From Luteolibacter sp. SL250 (GTDB taxonomy: Bacteria > Verrucomicrobiota > Verrucomicrobiia > Verrucomicrobiales > Akkermansiaceae), in NCBI RefSeq assembly GCF_026625605.1, contig NZ_CP113054.1, positions 1,240,001 through 1,304,000 of the forward strand: 64,000 nt of DNA. The letters run 5' to 3'. The notes under the pieces are model-generated. The model did not search any database and was not told where the DNA came from. It saw nothing but the letters and a program-made list of their open reading frames with translations. Position numbers and translations under genes: made by a program. Positions 1-8,285 of this stretch are shown here, one piece after another (positions within the stretch are counted from its first letter, which is position 1; each line of letters opens with the position of its first letter).

Positions 1-46
1 CCCATTGGAATCAGAGGGGGAGGGGATGTCATGCATTTAGCTTTTC

Positions 47-190
47 GTAGCGTCATGGCTGCGCCATGACGGCTGGGTGGACGGATGCGACACTGCGACT
101 CCGGTTGATGATGGATGGCGCCTTTTTCCATGCGGAGCCGTGGCGAAGAGGTTGGATTTCCCCGCCGTCATGGCGCAGCCATGCCGCTAC
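47..190 (-). repeat. REPIN-like palindromic element, copy 1
   Basis: A 144-base element whose two ends are inverted copies of one another. Each end begins (outer side) with GTAGCG and then forms a hairpin: at the left, GTCATGG-CTGCG-CCATGAC at 52-70; at the right, the near-identical inverse around 165-190. An outward GTAG followed by a hairpin is the known layout of REP sequences mobilised by RAYT transposases, and two such units facing each other make a REPIN. The interior is homologous to the element at 8134-8278 when this copy is reverse-complemented (both carry GGCTCCGCATGGAAAA), so the two are in opposite orientation. It sits upstream of the serine hydrolase gene. Confidence 0.8.
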
Positions 191-241
191 TTCGGGCAGT
201 TCGGTCTGGCACCGGCTTCAATGCACCGGCAACATGCGGCC

Positions 242-1861
242 ATGCTCCGGAATCTCATGCTCACCTTGCTCGCCGTCTCGGGTACCCTGGGAACCGCCCG
301 TGCCGACAAGTCGCTCGCGGAAGCGGCACTCGCCTTCAAGGACCGGGTTCCCGCAGGCTGCATCGTCACCGGTGAACTTCGCGACGGTCAGGTCACATAT
401 TCCGTGGTCGGAAAGGCGGAGCCGGACGGCGTCCCTCCGGAGCGGCGGGCCTTCGAGATCGGCTCGATCACCAAGGTCATCACCGGCGTCCTGCTCGCGC
501 GGACGGTCATCGAGAAAAAGGCACGGCTGGATTCCACCCTGGCGGAACTTCTGGGTCCGGATTTCAAATTCGCCGACGAAAGGGTGGGGAAGATCACGCT
601 GATCCAGCTCTCCACCCACACCAGTGGACTGCCGCGTCTGCCAGGGAACATGGGGCCGGACCCTGATGCGAATCCGGATCCCTACTCGCGCTACGATCTG
701 GCGAAATTGAAGGAATACCTGGGCAGGGTCAGGCTCAAGGGCGGGCCTCCCTACGACGCCTCCTATTCCAATCTCGGCGTCGGATTGCTCGGAGAAATGT
801 TGGCCCTGGTTCATGGATCGACGTGGGACCTGCTGGTGAAGGAGAAAGTCACCGGCCCCCTGGGCATGAAGGACACCATGATGGTCCCTGATGAGGATCT
901 GAGGAAACGTCTCTCCCCTCCGTATCACGACAAGGTCCCGGGCCATGAATGGACCTTCCGGGCGATGGCGGGCGCGGGTGCGCTGCGCTCCACGGCGGCG
1001 GATCTGATGATCTTCGCGCAGGCAATGATCGAGCCGGAGAAGACCCCCATTGCGGATGCCATCCGTGACATGATGCAGGTCCACGCATCCTACCCGGATG
1101 CGGGAGGGGAAGTCGGCCTGGGTATCATGATCGGCAAGCTCGATGGGGAACGGGACTACATGCACACCGGTGGCACCGGCGGCTACCGTACCGCGCTCCA
1201 GGTCATCCCGTCGAAAAAGTCCGTCCGGATCATCCTCATCAACAATGACAACCTCCCGGCGGAGGCGCTGCTGAGAGCGGTGAGGGAGGACAGGAAGCCG
1301 GTGGTGACGGAGGAAGTTGCGCTCACGGAGGTGGAGCTCGACACCTACACCGGAGTCTATGAGATGGGGCCGGGTGCGGGTTTCACCATTCTCCGTCGTG
1401 GGGCCTCCCTCCATGCGCGGCTCACCGGGCAGCCTTTCTTTCCGGTGAAAAGCATGGGCAACGACCGCTTCCGGTATGAGGTGGTGGCGGCGGAACTCCA
1501 GTTCGTGAAAGAAGCCGGCGCGGTGAAATCCCTCATCCTCTTCCAGAATGGCCGGGAGTTGCCCGCCCGGCGCAAGGATGCACCCTTGCCGACCATCCTA
1601 TTTCCTACTGCTGCGGAGCTGGCCGCCTACACCGGCGAGTATGAACTGACCCCGAAGAAGATCCTCACCATCACGGTGAAAGCGGACACCATGTATGCCC
1701 AGCTCACCGGCCAGCCTGCACTCCCTGTCTTCCAGACGAAGGCGGATTACTTCGAGCTGGATGTGGTGAAGGCCGCACTGGAGTTCCAGAAAGATGCGGA
1801 GGGAAAAGTCACCGGACTGACACTCCACCAGGGCGGGAAGCACCAGGCAGGCAAACGCTAG
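242..1861 (+). CDS. secreted serine hydrolase, beta-lactamase class C / penicillin-binding-protein-like family, with tandem DUF3471-like domains
   Basis: 539 aa. The open frame extends upstream, but the ATG at 242 gives a clean signal peptide (MLRNLMLTLLAVSGTLGTARA) and the upstream part lies in the REPIN. The catalytic domain has the family motifs: SITK (Ser-x-x-Lys nucleophile and base), YSN (Tyr-x-Asn) and HTGG (Lys/His-Thr-Gly). After about residue 370 there are two similar segments of about 85 aa, starting LDTYTGVYEM and LAAYTGEYEL, both containing ARLTGQP or AQLTGQP; these match the DUF3471-type C-terminal domain, here duplicated. The substrate cannot be told: relatives include esterases, D-aminopeptidases and beta-lactamases. 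Probably periplasmic or secreted. It is single, with no operon partner visible. Confidence 0.9.
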   Translation: MLRNLMLTLLAVSGTLGTARADKSLAEAALAFKDRVPAGCIVTGELRDGQVTYSVVGKAEPDGVPPERRAFEIGSITKVITGVLLARTVIEKKARLDSTLAELLGPDFKFADERVGKITLIQLSTHTSGLPRLPGNMGPDPDANPDPYSRYDLAKLKEYLGRVRLKGGPPYDASYSNLGVGLLGEMLALVHGSTWDLLVKEKVTGPLGMKDTMMVPDEDLRKRLSPPYHDKVPGHEWTFRAMAGAGALRSTAADLMIFAQAMIEPEKTPIADAIRDMMQVHASYPDAGGEVGLGIMIGKLDGERDYMHTGGTGGYRTALQVIPSKKSVRIILINNDNLPAEALLRAVREDRKPVVTEEVALTEVELDTYTGVYEMGPGAGFTILRRGASLHARLTGQPFFPVKSMGNDRFRYEVVAAELQFVKEAGAVKSLILFQNGRELPARRKDAPLPTILFPTAAELAAYTGEYELTPKKILTITVKADTMYAQLTGQPALPVFQTKADYFELDVVKAALEFQKDAEGKVTGLTLHQGGKHQAGKR

Positions 1862-1869
1862 GTGATTGA

Positions 1870-2022
1870 TCAGTCCTCGTCTTTGTCTTGGTCCTGATCC
1901 GTCCCCGGCGGAGGGGTGGACACATCCTTCTCCGGAGGGAAACCGTCTCCCACCACTTCTCCGGGAATTTTCGGGGTTCCATCGGGATCGGCCTGTTTCG
2001 GTTTCAGCGGGTCGTTGTTCAT
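1870..2022 (-). CDS. small hypothetical protein, 50 aa, acidic Pro/Asp-rich
   Basis: A short ATG-to-TGA frame encoding MNNDPLKPKQ... and ending DQDQDKDED. The composition is dominated by Pro, Asp, Lys and Gly, so it is probably disordered. It begins 25 bases after the stop of the 160-aa gene on the same strand and is the last of a three-gene run. Composition and spacing are the only support; there is no recognisable domain. Confidence 0.5.
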   Translation of the reverse strand: MNNDPLKPKQADPDGTPKIPGEVVGDGFPPEKDVSTPPPGTDQDQDKDED

Positions 2023-2047
2023 GGCTGCGGTTGGGGAAAGGGGTTGT

Positions 2048-2530
2048 TCAGCGCAGGGGGAATGCGGCGGTCACGAAATCGGCGATGCCCCGGTCCGTCA
2101 CCTCTCCGGTTTCATTGAGGGGGCCGTCGGTCACATGGAAAACGGAGCTGCAGGTCCCGTGCGGCACGCCGATGAGGGAGGAGACCCGCATCGAGTCCGG
2201 CCTCGCCACCACCCGCAGGGTCAGCGGTCCTTTCGGCTGCTCGATCGATATGGCGGTGGCGTATTCAGTCGAGCGGAGGTTTGTCCGGCGGGTGGTGTGT
2301 TCGGTTTCCTGGACGGGATGGACCATGCTTTCGTGCCCGGCCTCCGCCAGCAGGACGGAAAGGCGCCGCAGCAGCGGCTCCGCCACTTCCACCAGGGCCC
2401 GGCGGCATTTCGTCTGGTTCTCGCGGTATTGTTCGGCCTCCTTTTCCTCGCGCTCGCGTTCTTGCGAAGCGATGCGGTCCAGCCGCTCGCGGTAGGATCT
2501 GAGATGGGAGCTGATCTGCTCAGGAGTCAT
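2048..2530 (-). CDS. hypothetical protein with N-terminal coiled coil
   Basis: 160 aa from ATG 2530 (MTPEQISSHLRSYRERLDRI). The frame is open further upstream but that part overlaps the preceding gene. Residues about 5-60 are rich in Glu, Arg and Gln with heptad-like spacing (REREREEKEAEQYRENQ), suggesting a coiled coil. The second half looks like a small mixed fold and has no family I recognise; it ends DRGIADFVTAAFPLR. Its start overlaps the end of the 80-aa gene by 11 bases, so the two are probably translationally coupled. No signal peptide or membrane segment, so likely cytoplasmic. Function unknown. Confidence 0.7.
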   Translation of the reverse strand: MTPEQISSHLRSYRERLDRIASQEREREEKEAEQYRENQTKCRRALVEVAEPLLRRLSVLLAEAGHESMVHPVQETEHTTRRTNLRSTEYATAISIEQPKGPLTLRVVARPDSMRVSSLIGVPHGTCSSVFHVTDGPLNETGEVTDRGIADFVTAAFPLR

Positions 2531-2762
2531 CGGCTTTCTCTCCGTGGATGGCGGAGATCTCGGGGGCGAATTCATCTTCGTCTTCGTCGGAGACCGGCAG
2601 TGAAGGGTCTTCTCCATAAACGTCCGCCGCAGCTTCCCGCCGCTCATCCTCGGAGACTTCCATCCCTTCGAGGATCAAATCGCGGTTGGGATTTTCGTCG
2701 ATGTATTCCGGGGTGTTCCGTGGGGAATCTCCGCCTGCAAGTTCTACTGGGTCCAGTGGCAT
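2520..2762 (-). CDS. hypothetical acidic protein, 80 aa
   Basis: Starts MPLDPVELAGGDSPRNTPEY and is strongly acidic in its second half (SDEDEDEFAPE). First gene of a three-gene run on the minus strand, overlapping the next gene by 11 bases. No domain recognised. The tight packing and shared direction with the 160-aa and 50-aa genes suggest one transcript. The 230 bases between its start and the plus-strand gene at 2997 form a divergent intergenic region in which I see no clear operator. Confidence 0.6.
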   Translation of the reverse strand: MPLDPVELAGGDSPRNTPEYIDENPNRDLILEGMEVSEDERREAAADVYGEDPSLPVSDEDEDEFAPEISAIHGEKADDS

Positions 2763-2996
2763 GATCGGGATGGGTTGGTTGTTCCATTCATTCTAGCTGG
2801 AAGTGTTCCCAACGCATCTGCACGGGTTCCGGCGGGCCATAACCGGAAAATATGAGTCAATCGTGCAATCAGACCATGCATTTCGCCCGGATAAAATACG
2901 GAGGAGGATCAGGCCATCCGCTGCCAGTCCTTCTGATATAGGGGTTTTCCGGCGATTCTGTGGTGCGGCGCGGGATCTGCGGTGGGTGCTTTCACC

Positions 2997-3425
2997 ATGA
3001 AAGCAGCCCACCACGATGAAATCGACCTCCAGGAAATGCCTGAGCAGGTGCTGGAAAAGGTCAAAGCCACCGCGAGCGAACCATGTTCGACCGCCTGTCA
3101 CCGGGCGAAGGAAATGGTGACCCGCAACCCGATCCCGACGGTCTTCGGGGCCTTGGTCTTCGGTGCGGCCGTCGGCTATCTCGTCTATTCCAGGCGGGAA
3201 CATCTCAGCTTGCCTGATCGCCTCGTTCGGGAAACGGAGGCATTCGGCCGTCGGCTCAGCCATGCGCCGGGACGGATTTCCTCCCTGTTCCACGATGGGG
3301 TGGAGATGGCATCCACCGGTGCCGGGAAAGCCTCCGGCTACCTCCACGACCTCCCGGCGAGGGATGTTCTGGACTCCATTTCCGGATCACTGAATCGAAT
3401 CTGCAACCGACTCAAATTCTGGTAA
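2997..3425 (+). CDS. DUF883/ElaB-YqjD-like small membrane protein
   Basis: 142 aa from ATG 2997; an in-frame upstream start at 2982 would add five residues. The N-terminal half is soluble and contains two Cys (EPCSTACHRAKEMV). It is followed by TRNPIPTVFGALVFGAAVGYLV, a Gly-rich segment typical of the single membrane anchor of ElaB/YqjD-like proteins, though in those it lies at the C terminus whereas here about 70 further residues follow. In Enterobacteria such proteins bind ribosomes at the inner membrane in stationary phase; whether this one does is unknown. The next gene starts three bases after its stop, so the two form a pair. Confidence 0.65.
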   Translation: MKAAHHDEIDLQEMPEQVLEKVKATASEPCSTACHRAKEMVTRNPIPTVFGALVFGAAVGYLVYSRREHLSLPDRLVRETEAFGRRLSHAPGRISSLFHDGVEMASTGAGKASGYLHDLPARDVLDSISGSLNRICNRLKFW

Positions 3426-3428
3426 GTT

Positions 3429-3764
3429 ATGACAACCGACCCTGATTCCGTGCCATCCGTCGATGATGGCATCCGCTCCGTTCTCCACTCCGGTAAGGAG
3501 AAGACGCTCGATTGCCTGGAGCGTTGGGAGGAATGCATCCGGAAAAATCCCAAGGAGGCGGTGCTCGGAGCCGTCGCGGTGGGCTGCCTTCTCCACCGCC
3601 TGCCGGTCCGGTCCATCCTGGTGGCGAACGTGAAGCTGGTTTCCGCCCTCGCGCCTCCGGCTCTGCTGGCCTATGGGGCGGCGAAGCTCTGTGAGATCCT
3701 CCAGAAAAAATCCGCGCGTCCGGTGGTGGTGATCCCGCCCGACGCCAATCCGCGGGAATATTGA
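3429..3764 (+). CDS. hypothetical membrane protein paired with the DUF883-like gene
   Basis: 111 aa. The N-terminal region of about 40 residues resembles the preceding protein in style: a soluble helix, then a RKNPKEAVLGAVAVG stretch recalling the TRNPIPTVFGALVFG segment of its neighbour, suggesting the two are distant paralogues. A second hydrophobic stretch (LVSALAPPALLAYGAAKL) follows, giving one or two membrane passes, and the end PPDANPREY is polar. It begins three bases after the previous stop. Function unknown; the pairing suggests a heteromeric membrane partner. Confidence 0.65.
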   Translation: MTTDPDSVPSVDDGIRSVLHSGKEKTLDCLERWEECIRKNPKEAVLGAVAVGCLLHRLPVRSILVANVKLVSALAPPALLAYGAAKLCEILQKKSARPVVVIPPDANPREY

Positions 3765-3894
3765 TCGGGCACACCCACCATCGGGGGATGGAAATTGGCG
3801 GAAATCGTGCTACATTCCGCGCGCGGCGTTTTCCCTTCAGTCCTTCCGAAGGCTGAAAGAATCAGGGGTTTTGCCGCGTCTTGTTCATCATCCC

Positions 3895-6684
3895 ATGGTT
3901 TTCCGCCTGTCGATCCTCCTCCTCGCTTCCTTCGTCGTTAAATTGAACGCCGGAGACCACTGGGCGTACCTGCCCCCGGTGGACAGCAAGCCGCCCGGTG
4001 ACGCCGCGCAACATCCGGTGGACGCTTTTTTGGCGGAGGCCCGTGCGAAAGCCGGCGTGAAGCCCGCGAAGATGGCCTCTCCGCGCCGTTGGATCGAGCG
4101 TGCCGCCTACACCCTCACCGGCCTGCCACCGTCCCGCCAGCAGATCGAGCGGATTGAGAAGAATCCCGACGAGGCCACCTGGAAGGCGTTGATCGACGAA
4201 CTGCTGGCCAGCCCGGCCTATGGCGAGCGCTGGGCCCGCCACTGGATGGACGTCGCCCGCTATGCGGACACCCAGGGTTACAATTTCGACAAGGACAACC
4301 GCTATCCGTTCGCCTACACCTACCGGGATTGGCTCATCAAATCCTTCAACGCGGACATGCCCTACGCGCAGTTCGTGAAGCTGCAGATCGCGGCGGACCT
4401 GATGACCGACAAGCCGGATCACCCGGATCTGGCGGCGCTGGGTTTCCTCACTGTCGGCCCCCGGGCCGGGCAGATCGAGATGATCGACGACCGGGTGGAC
4501 GTCATCACCCGCGGCTTCCTTTCCAGCACCGTGTCCTGCGCGCGCTGCCATGACCACAAGACGGACCCCATCTCCACGAAGGATTTCTACTCCCTCTACT
4601 CCATCCTGGAGAATGCGGTGGAACCGGGCGACAAGCCGGTGATCGGCAAGCCCTCCGACGAAGTGGCCTACCAGGAATACTCCGCGAAGCTGTCGGAGAT
4701 GCAGGAAAAGGACCGCGTCGCGCGGCAAGAGATCCTCGACCAGCTCCACCAGCCGGAGTCCTTCGCGGTTTATCTGGAACTTGCCTGGCTGGCCAACCAG
4801 GAGAAGTGGGACACCGGAAAGACCTCCGCGGAGTCCTTCAAGCGCGGGCGCTACCGTCTGAACGGCGTGAACCGCTGGAAGTCGTTTTTCGACAAGGTCG
4901 CTTGGAATGACAAGCCCGCCGCCCGTCTGGGCCAGTGGCACCAGGAGATGCTGAAGGCGGACGACGCCGGGCGGAAAGCCCTCTGTGCCGCGCTGGCCAC
5001 CGAATGGTCGGGAGCAACTGAAGGGGACCTTGCGAAGTTCAAGACCGACGGACGCTGCCCGCTTTCCCTGAATCTGGAACAGATCAACGGCATCATGGAC
5101 CAGAAGGACGGCGACGCCCGCCGCGAACGGGATTCCCAGATGACCAAGCTCAACATCGAGCATCCGGGTGCGGCCCCGCGGGCGATGAGCCTCAGCGACA
5201 AGCCCAAGTGGGGCCCCGCCCAGGTCTACATCCGGGGCAACCCCGGCAGCCGCAGTGATCCGTTCCCCCGCGAGTGGCTCAGTTTCCTCGGCGGTGGAAA
5301 ATTCCCCGAAGGCAAGAGCCCGCGCCTCTCGCTGGCCGAGAAAATCGCCGATCCAGCCAACCCGATGACCGCACGGGTGATCGTCAACCGCTTGTGGGGC
5401 TGGCACTTCGGTGAGGCCCTCACCGATCCTGCGGACTTCGGCCCGCAACAGCCGATGCCAGTGCTGCGTCCGCTGCTGGATTGGCTGGCCCTGCGCTTCA
5501 ATGAGAAGGGCGGCTCCATCAAGGAGATGCACCGCCTGCTCCTCACTTCGAACGCCTTCCGCCTCGATGCCGAAGGCCCGGAGGAAAACAAGACCATCGA
5601 CGAGGCGAACACGCTGTTCTGGAAATGGAACCGGCCCCGTGCCGACTTCGAGTCCATGCGCGACCGCCTGCTCGCCAGTGCCGGTGCGCTGGACACCACC
5701 ACCACCGGTGGCCGTTCTATCCCGCTGGACAGCGACAAGGCGGATAGCCGCCGCAGCCTCTATGCCTTTGTGGACCGCTACGCACTGCCGGGCACCTTCG
5801 TTTCCTTCGACCTGCCGCACCCGGACCACCACGCGCCGCGGCGGGCGGAGACCACCGTCCCGCAACAGGCGCTCTACTTCCTCAACGGCCCGCTCGTCAC
5901 CCGCCAGGCGGAGAAGATGGTGAAGAGCCAGGACTTCGGGAAACTCACCGATAAAGCCGCGAAGGTCCGCTGGATCTACAACCGGATCTTTGACCGTGAG
6001 CCTTCCAATGCGGAGGTGAACGACGCCATCGACTGGGTGAACAGCACGGATCCGAAGGACTACCTGCCACGCATCGGCGGAGTATGGGAGATCCGACACA
6101 CGCCGGACGCCGGATTCCCGCTCGGCGAGCTGCTGCCCTTCCCGCTCTACGAAAAGAAGACCTGGAAGACCGGATCTGATCTGGCGAAGGCGCCCATCCG
6201 CTACCTGAGCGCGGGTCCTGATGGCGGTCATCCCTCGAAGGGCCACGTTCTCGTCCTCCGCTGGCGCGCCACCGGCAGCGGCCAGGTGAAGATGACCGGC
6301 AAGCTCAGCCGCGGCTCCAAGGCGGGCGATGGCGCTCCGCTCGTCTACAACATCATCGGCAGGAACACCGAGATGCTGGCCGAGGGAAAACTGATGCCGG
6401 CCACCAAGGACCAGCCCATCGACAGCAAATGGATCGACGTGAACGCGGGTGATACCGTGGATTTCGCCTACCGCGCGCCGGAAGGGGAACACTTCGGTGG
6501 CACCGGCTGGGACATCCGCATCGTCGGCCGTGAAAAGCCGGAAGCCGTGGCCACGGAGGTTTCCAACCTCAAGAAACAGTTCCCCACCTCCACCTCACCG
6601 CCCCCGGTGATCGTTCCCGACAGCCCATGGGCTGACCTGGTCCAGATGCTCTGGTCCTCCAACGAATTCCACTTCATCGACTGA
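3895..6684 (+). CDS. PSD1-family secreted protein (DUF1549 + DUF1553), lacking the cytochrome front domain
   Basis: 929 aa from ATG 3895, with a signal peptide ending around LNAG. The mature protein opens with DHWAYLPPVDSKPP, the sequence that normally follows the PSCyt1 cytochrome domain in this family, so that domain is absent. DUF1549 covers roughly residues 45-240 and includes the internal CARCHDHK motif (CxxCH, Cys 215) characteristic of it; DUF1553 lies around 460-720 (GWHFGEALTDPADFGPQQP region). About 200 C-terminal residues form an additional beta-rich module. The molecular function of PSD1 proteins is not established; they are very numerous in Planctomycetes and Verrucomicrobia and are usually paired with DUF1501 proteins. 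Stop and next start overlap as TGATG, implying coupled translation. Confidence 0.92.
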   Translation: MVFRLSILLLASFVVKLNAGDHWAYLPPVDSKPPGDAAQHPVDAFLAEARAKAGVKPAKMASPRRWIERAAYTLTGLPPSRQQIERIEKNPDEATWKALIDELLASPAYGERWARHWMDVARYADTQGYNFDKDNRYPFAYTYRDWLIKSFNADMPYAQFVKLQIAADLMTDKPDHPDLAALGFLTVGPRAGQIEMIDDRVDVITRGFLSSTVSCARCHDHKTDPISTKDFYSLYSILENAVEPGDKPVIGKPSDEVAYQEYSAKLSEMQEKDRVARQEILDQLHQPESFAVYLELAWLANQEKWDTGKTSAESFKRGRYRLNGVNRWKSFFDKVAWNDKPAARLGQWHQEMLKADDAGRKALCAALATEWSGATEGDLAKFKTDGRCPLSLNLEQINGIMDQKDGDARRERDSQMTKLNIEHPGAAPRAMSLSDKPKWGPAQVYIRGNPGSRSDPFPREWLSFLGGGKFPEGKSPRLSLAEKIADPANPMTARVIVNRLWGWHFGEALTDPADFGPQQPMPVLRPLLDWLALRFNEKGGSIKEMHRLLLTSNAFRLDAEGPEENKTIDEANTLFWKWNRPRADFESMRDRLLASAGALDTTTTGGRSIPLDSDKADSRRSLYAFVDRYALPGTFVSFDLPHPDHHAPRRAETTVPQQALYFLNGPLVTRQAEKMVKSQDFGKLTDKAAKVRWIYNRIFDREPSNAEVNDAIDWVNSTDPKDYLPRIGGVWEIRHTPDAGFPLGELLPFPLYEKKTWKTGSDLAKAPIRYLSAGPDGGHPSKGHVLVLRWRATGSGQVKMTGKLSRGSKAGDGAPLVYNIIGRNTEMLAEGKLMPATKDQPIDSKWIDVNAGDTVDFAYRAPEGEHFGGTGWDIRIVGREKPEAVATEVSNLKKQFPTSTSPPPVIVPDSPWADLVQMLWSSNEFHFID

Positions 6685-8123
6685 TGCACCACAAGCTCAC
6701 CGCCAACGACCTGATCCTCGACCGCCGCGACTTCCTGAAGCGCTGCGGCATGGGCTTCGGCAGCCTCGCGCTCGGCAGCATGTTCGGGGGCGGAGTCGCC
6801 TCCGCCGCCGGTGCGCCCTCCGCTCCGAAGTATCCGATGCTCACACCCCACCACGCGCCGAAGGCGAAGCGGGTGGTGCATCTTTTCATGAACGGTGGTC
6901 CTTCCCAGGTGGACACCTTCGACCCGAAGCCGGAGCTGGACAAATACCACGGCAAGCCGCTGCCGCTGGAAGGCATGAAGACCGAGCGCCCCACCGGCGC
7001 CGCGCTGCGTTCCCCGTTCTCCTTCTCGAAATACGGCCAGTCCGGCCTCGAGGTGAGCGAGCTGTTCAAGCACACCGCCCAGCACGCGGACGACCTCTGC
7101 GTCATCCGCTCCATGAAGGCGGACGTGCCGAACCACGAGCCGTCCCTGATGCTGATGAACTGCGGGGAAGCACGGCTTTCCCGCCCGTCCTTCGGCTCAT
7201 GGGTCACCTACGGCCTCGGAAGCGAGAACGAAAACCTCCCAGCCTATATCTCCATGTGCCCCGGCGGGATGCCGATCAAGCGCGCGGAGAACTGGCGCTC
7301 CTCCTTCCTCCCCGGCAGCTACCAGGGAACCTACCTCGATACTTCGATCCAGGAGATCGACAAGATGATCGAGAATCTCAGCAATGCGAACGTACGTGAC
7401 GAGCGGCAGGCGAAGCAGCTCGAGTTCCTCCGCAAGGTGAACGAGCGCCACATGGCCGCCCGCGAGCACGACCCGAAGATGGAGGCCCGCATCCGCAGCT
7501 TCGAACTGGCCTACCGCATGCAGTCGGAGGCGACCGATGCCTTCGACATTTCCAAGGAACCCGCCTACATCCACGAAATGTATGGCAAGGGCAACTACGC
7601 CCGCCAGTGCATCATGGCCCGACGTCTCCTGGAGCGCGGCGTGCGCTTCATCCAGCTCTGGCACGGCAATGGCCAGCCGTGGGACAGCCACGACAACATC
7701 GAGGACCACCGCAAGCTCGCCGAGCAGTGCGACCAGGCCATCGGCGCGTTCCTCACCGACCTGAAGATGCGCGGCCTGCTGGATGAGACTCTCGTTGTCT
7801 GGGGCGGTGAATTCGGCCGGACGCCCGTTGTTGAGCTGCCGAAGGCGGGATCGAACGCCGGGGTGATGAAAGGCCGGGACCACAACCACTTCGGCTTCTC
7901 CATGTGGCTGGCCGGCGGCGGTGTGAAAGGTGGCCACGTCCACGGCGCGACCGACCAGTTCGGTTTCGGGGCGGTCGAAAAACCCGTCCACGTCCACGAC
8001 CTGCACGCGACGCTGCTCCACCAGCTCGGCTTCGACCACGAACGCCTCACCTACCACTACTCCGGCCGCGACTTCCGCCTCACCGACGTGCACGGCCACG
8101 TGGTGCAGGACATCCTCGCCTGA
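6684..8123 (+). CDS. DUF1501 family protein with Tat-like signal
   Basis: 479 aa, usual size for DUF1501. The N terminus contains RRDFLKRCGMGFGSLALG, a Tat-type twin-arginine signal, so it is probably exported folded. The DUF1501 domain fills the rest and has the sulfatase/alkaline-phosphatase-superfamily look: a front MNGGPSQVDTFDPKP segment, a central WDSHDNI segment and the C-terminal GGEFGRTP and GRDHNH motifs that supply metal-binding Asp and His residues in the superfamily. Activity has not been shown for most members. Its start overlaps the stop of the PSD1 gene by one base, so the two are co-expressed. It is followed after ten bases by a REPIN-like element. Confidence 0.93.
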   Translation: MHHKLTANDLILDRRDFLKRCGMGFGSLALGSMFGGGVASAAGAPSAPKYPMLTPHHAPKAKRVVHLFMNGGPSQVDTFDPKPELDKYHGKPLPLEGMKTERPTGAALRSPFSFSKYGQSGLEVSELFKHTAQHADDLCVIRSMKADVPNHEPSLMLMNCGEARLSRPSFGSWVTYGLGSENENLPAYISMCPGGMPIKRAENWRSSFLPGSYQGTYLDTSIQEIDKMIENLSNANVRDERQAKQLEFLRKVNERHMAAREHDPKMEARIRSFELAYRMQSEATDAFDISKEPAYIHEMYGKGNYARQCIMARRLLERGVRFIQLWHGNGQPWDSHDNIEDHRKLAEQCDQAIGAFLTDLKMRGLLDETLVVWGGEFGRTPVVELPKAGSNAGVMKGRDHNHFGFSMWLAGGGVKGGHVHGATDQFGFGAVEKPVHVHDLHATLLHQLGFDHERLTYHYSGRDFRLTDVHGHVVQDILA

Positions 8124-8133
8124 CGGAACTGGG

Positions 8134-8278
8134 GTAGCGTCATGGCTGCGCCATGACGGCTGGGGGAATCCGCCCTTTCCCCCAAAGGCTCCGCATGGAA
8201 AACGTGCTGGCCGTGATGGATCGGCATCGGCGGGTGACACACATCCACCCAACCGTGATGGCGCAGCCATCCCGCTAC
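8134..8278 (+). repeat. REPIN-like palindromic element, copy 2
   Basis: A 145-base element with the same ends as the copy at 47-190: GTAGCG, then a GTCATGG-CTGCG-CCATGAC hairpin (8139-8157), CGGCTGGG, an interior of about 85 bases, and the inverted end finishing in CGCTAC. The interior aligns with the reverse complement of copy 1 through GGCTCCGCATGGAAAA and through ATCC-CACCC near the right end. It fills the space between two convergent genes, where the hairpins could also act as transcription stops. Confidence 0.85.
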
Positions 8279-8285
8279 GGCAGCC

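Noticed and set aside
218-1414. Long minus-strand open frame of 398 codons
   Set aside because: Opposite strand of the serine hydrolase, whose motifs are complete; composition is of the Arg/His/Gly type expected for the complement of a GC-rich gene.
3796-3811. Sigma-54-like TGGCGGAAATCGTGCT before the first PSD1 gene
   Set aside because: Spacing is right, but the -24 half keeps only TGGC and the -12 half has one mismatch; the gene class gives no independent support.
3862-6492. Long minus-strand open frame of 876 codons
   Set aside because: Complement of the PSD1 gene; Val/Gly/Arg-rich, without any domain.
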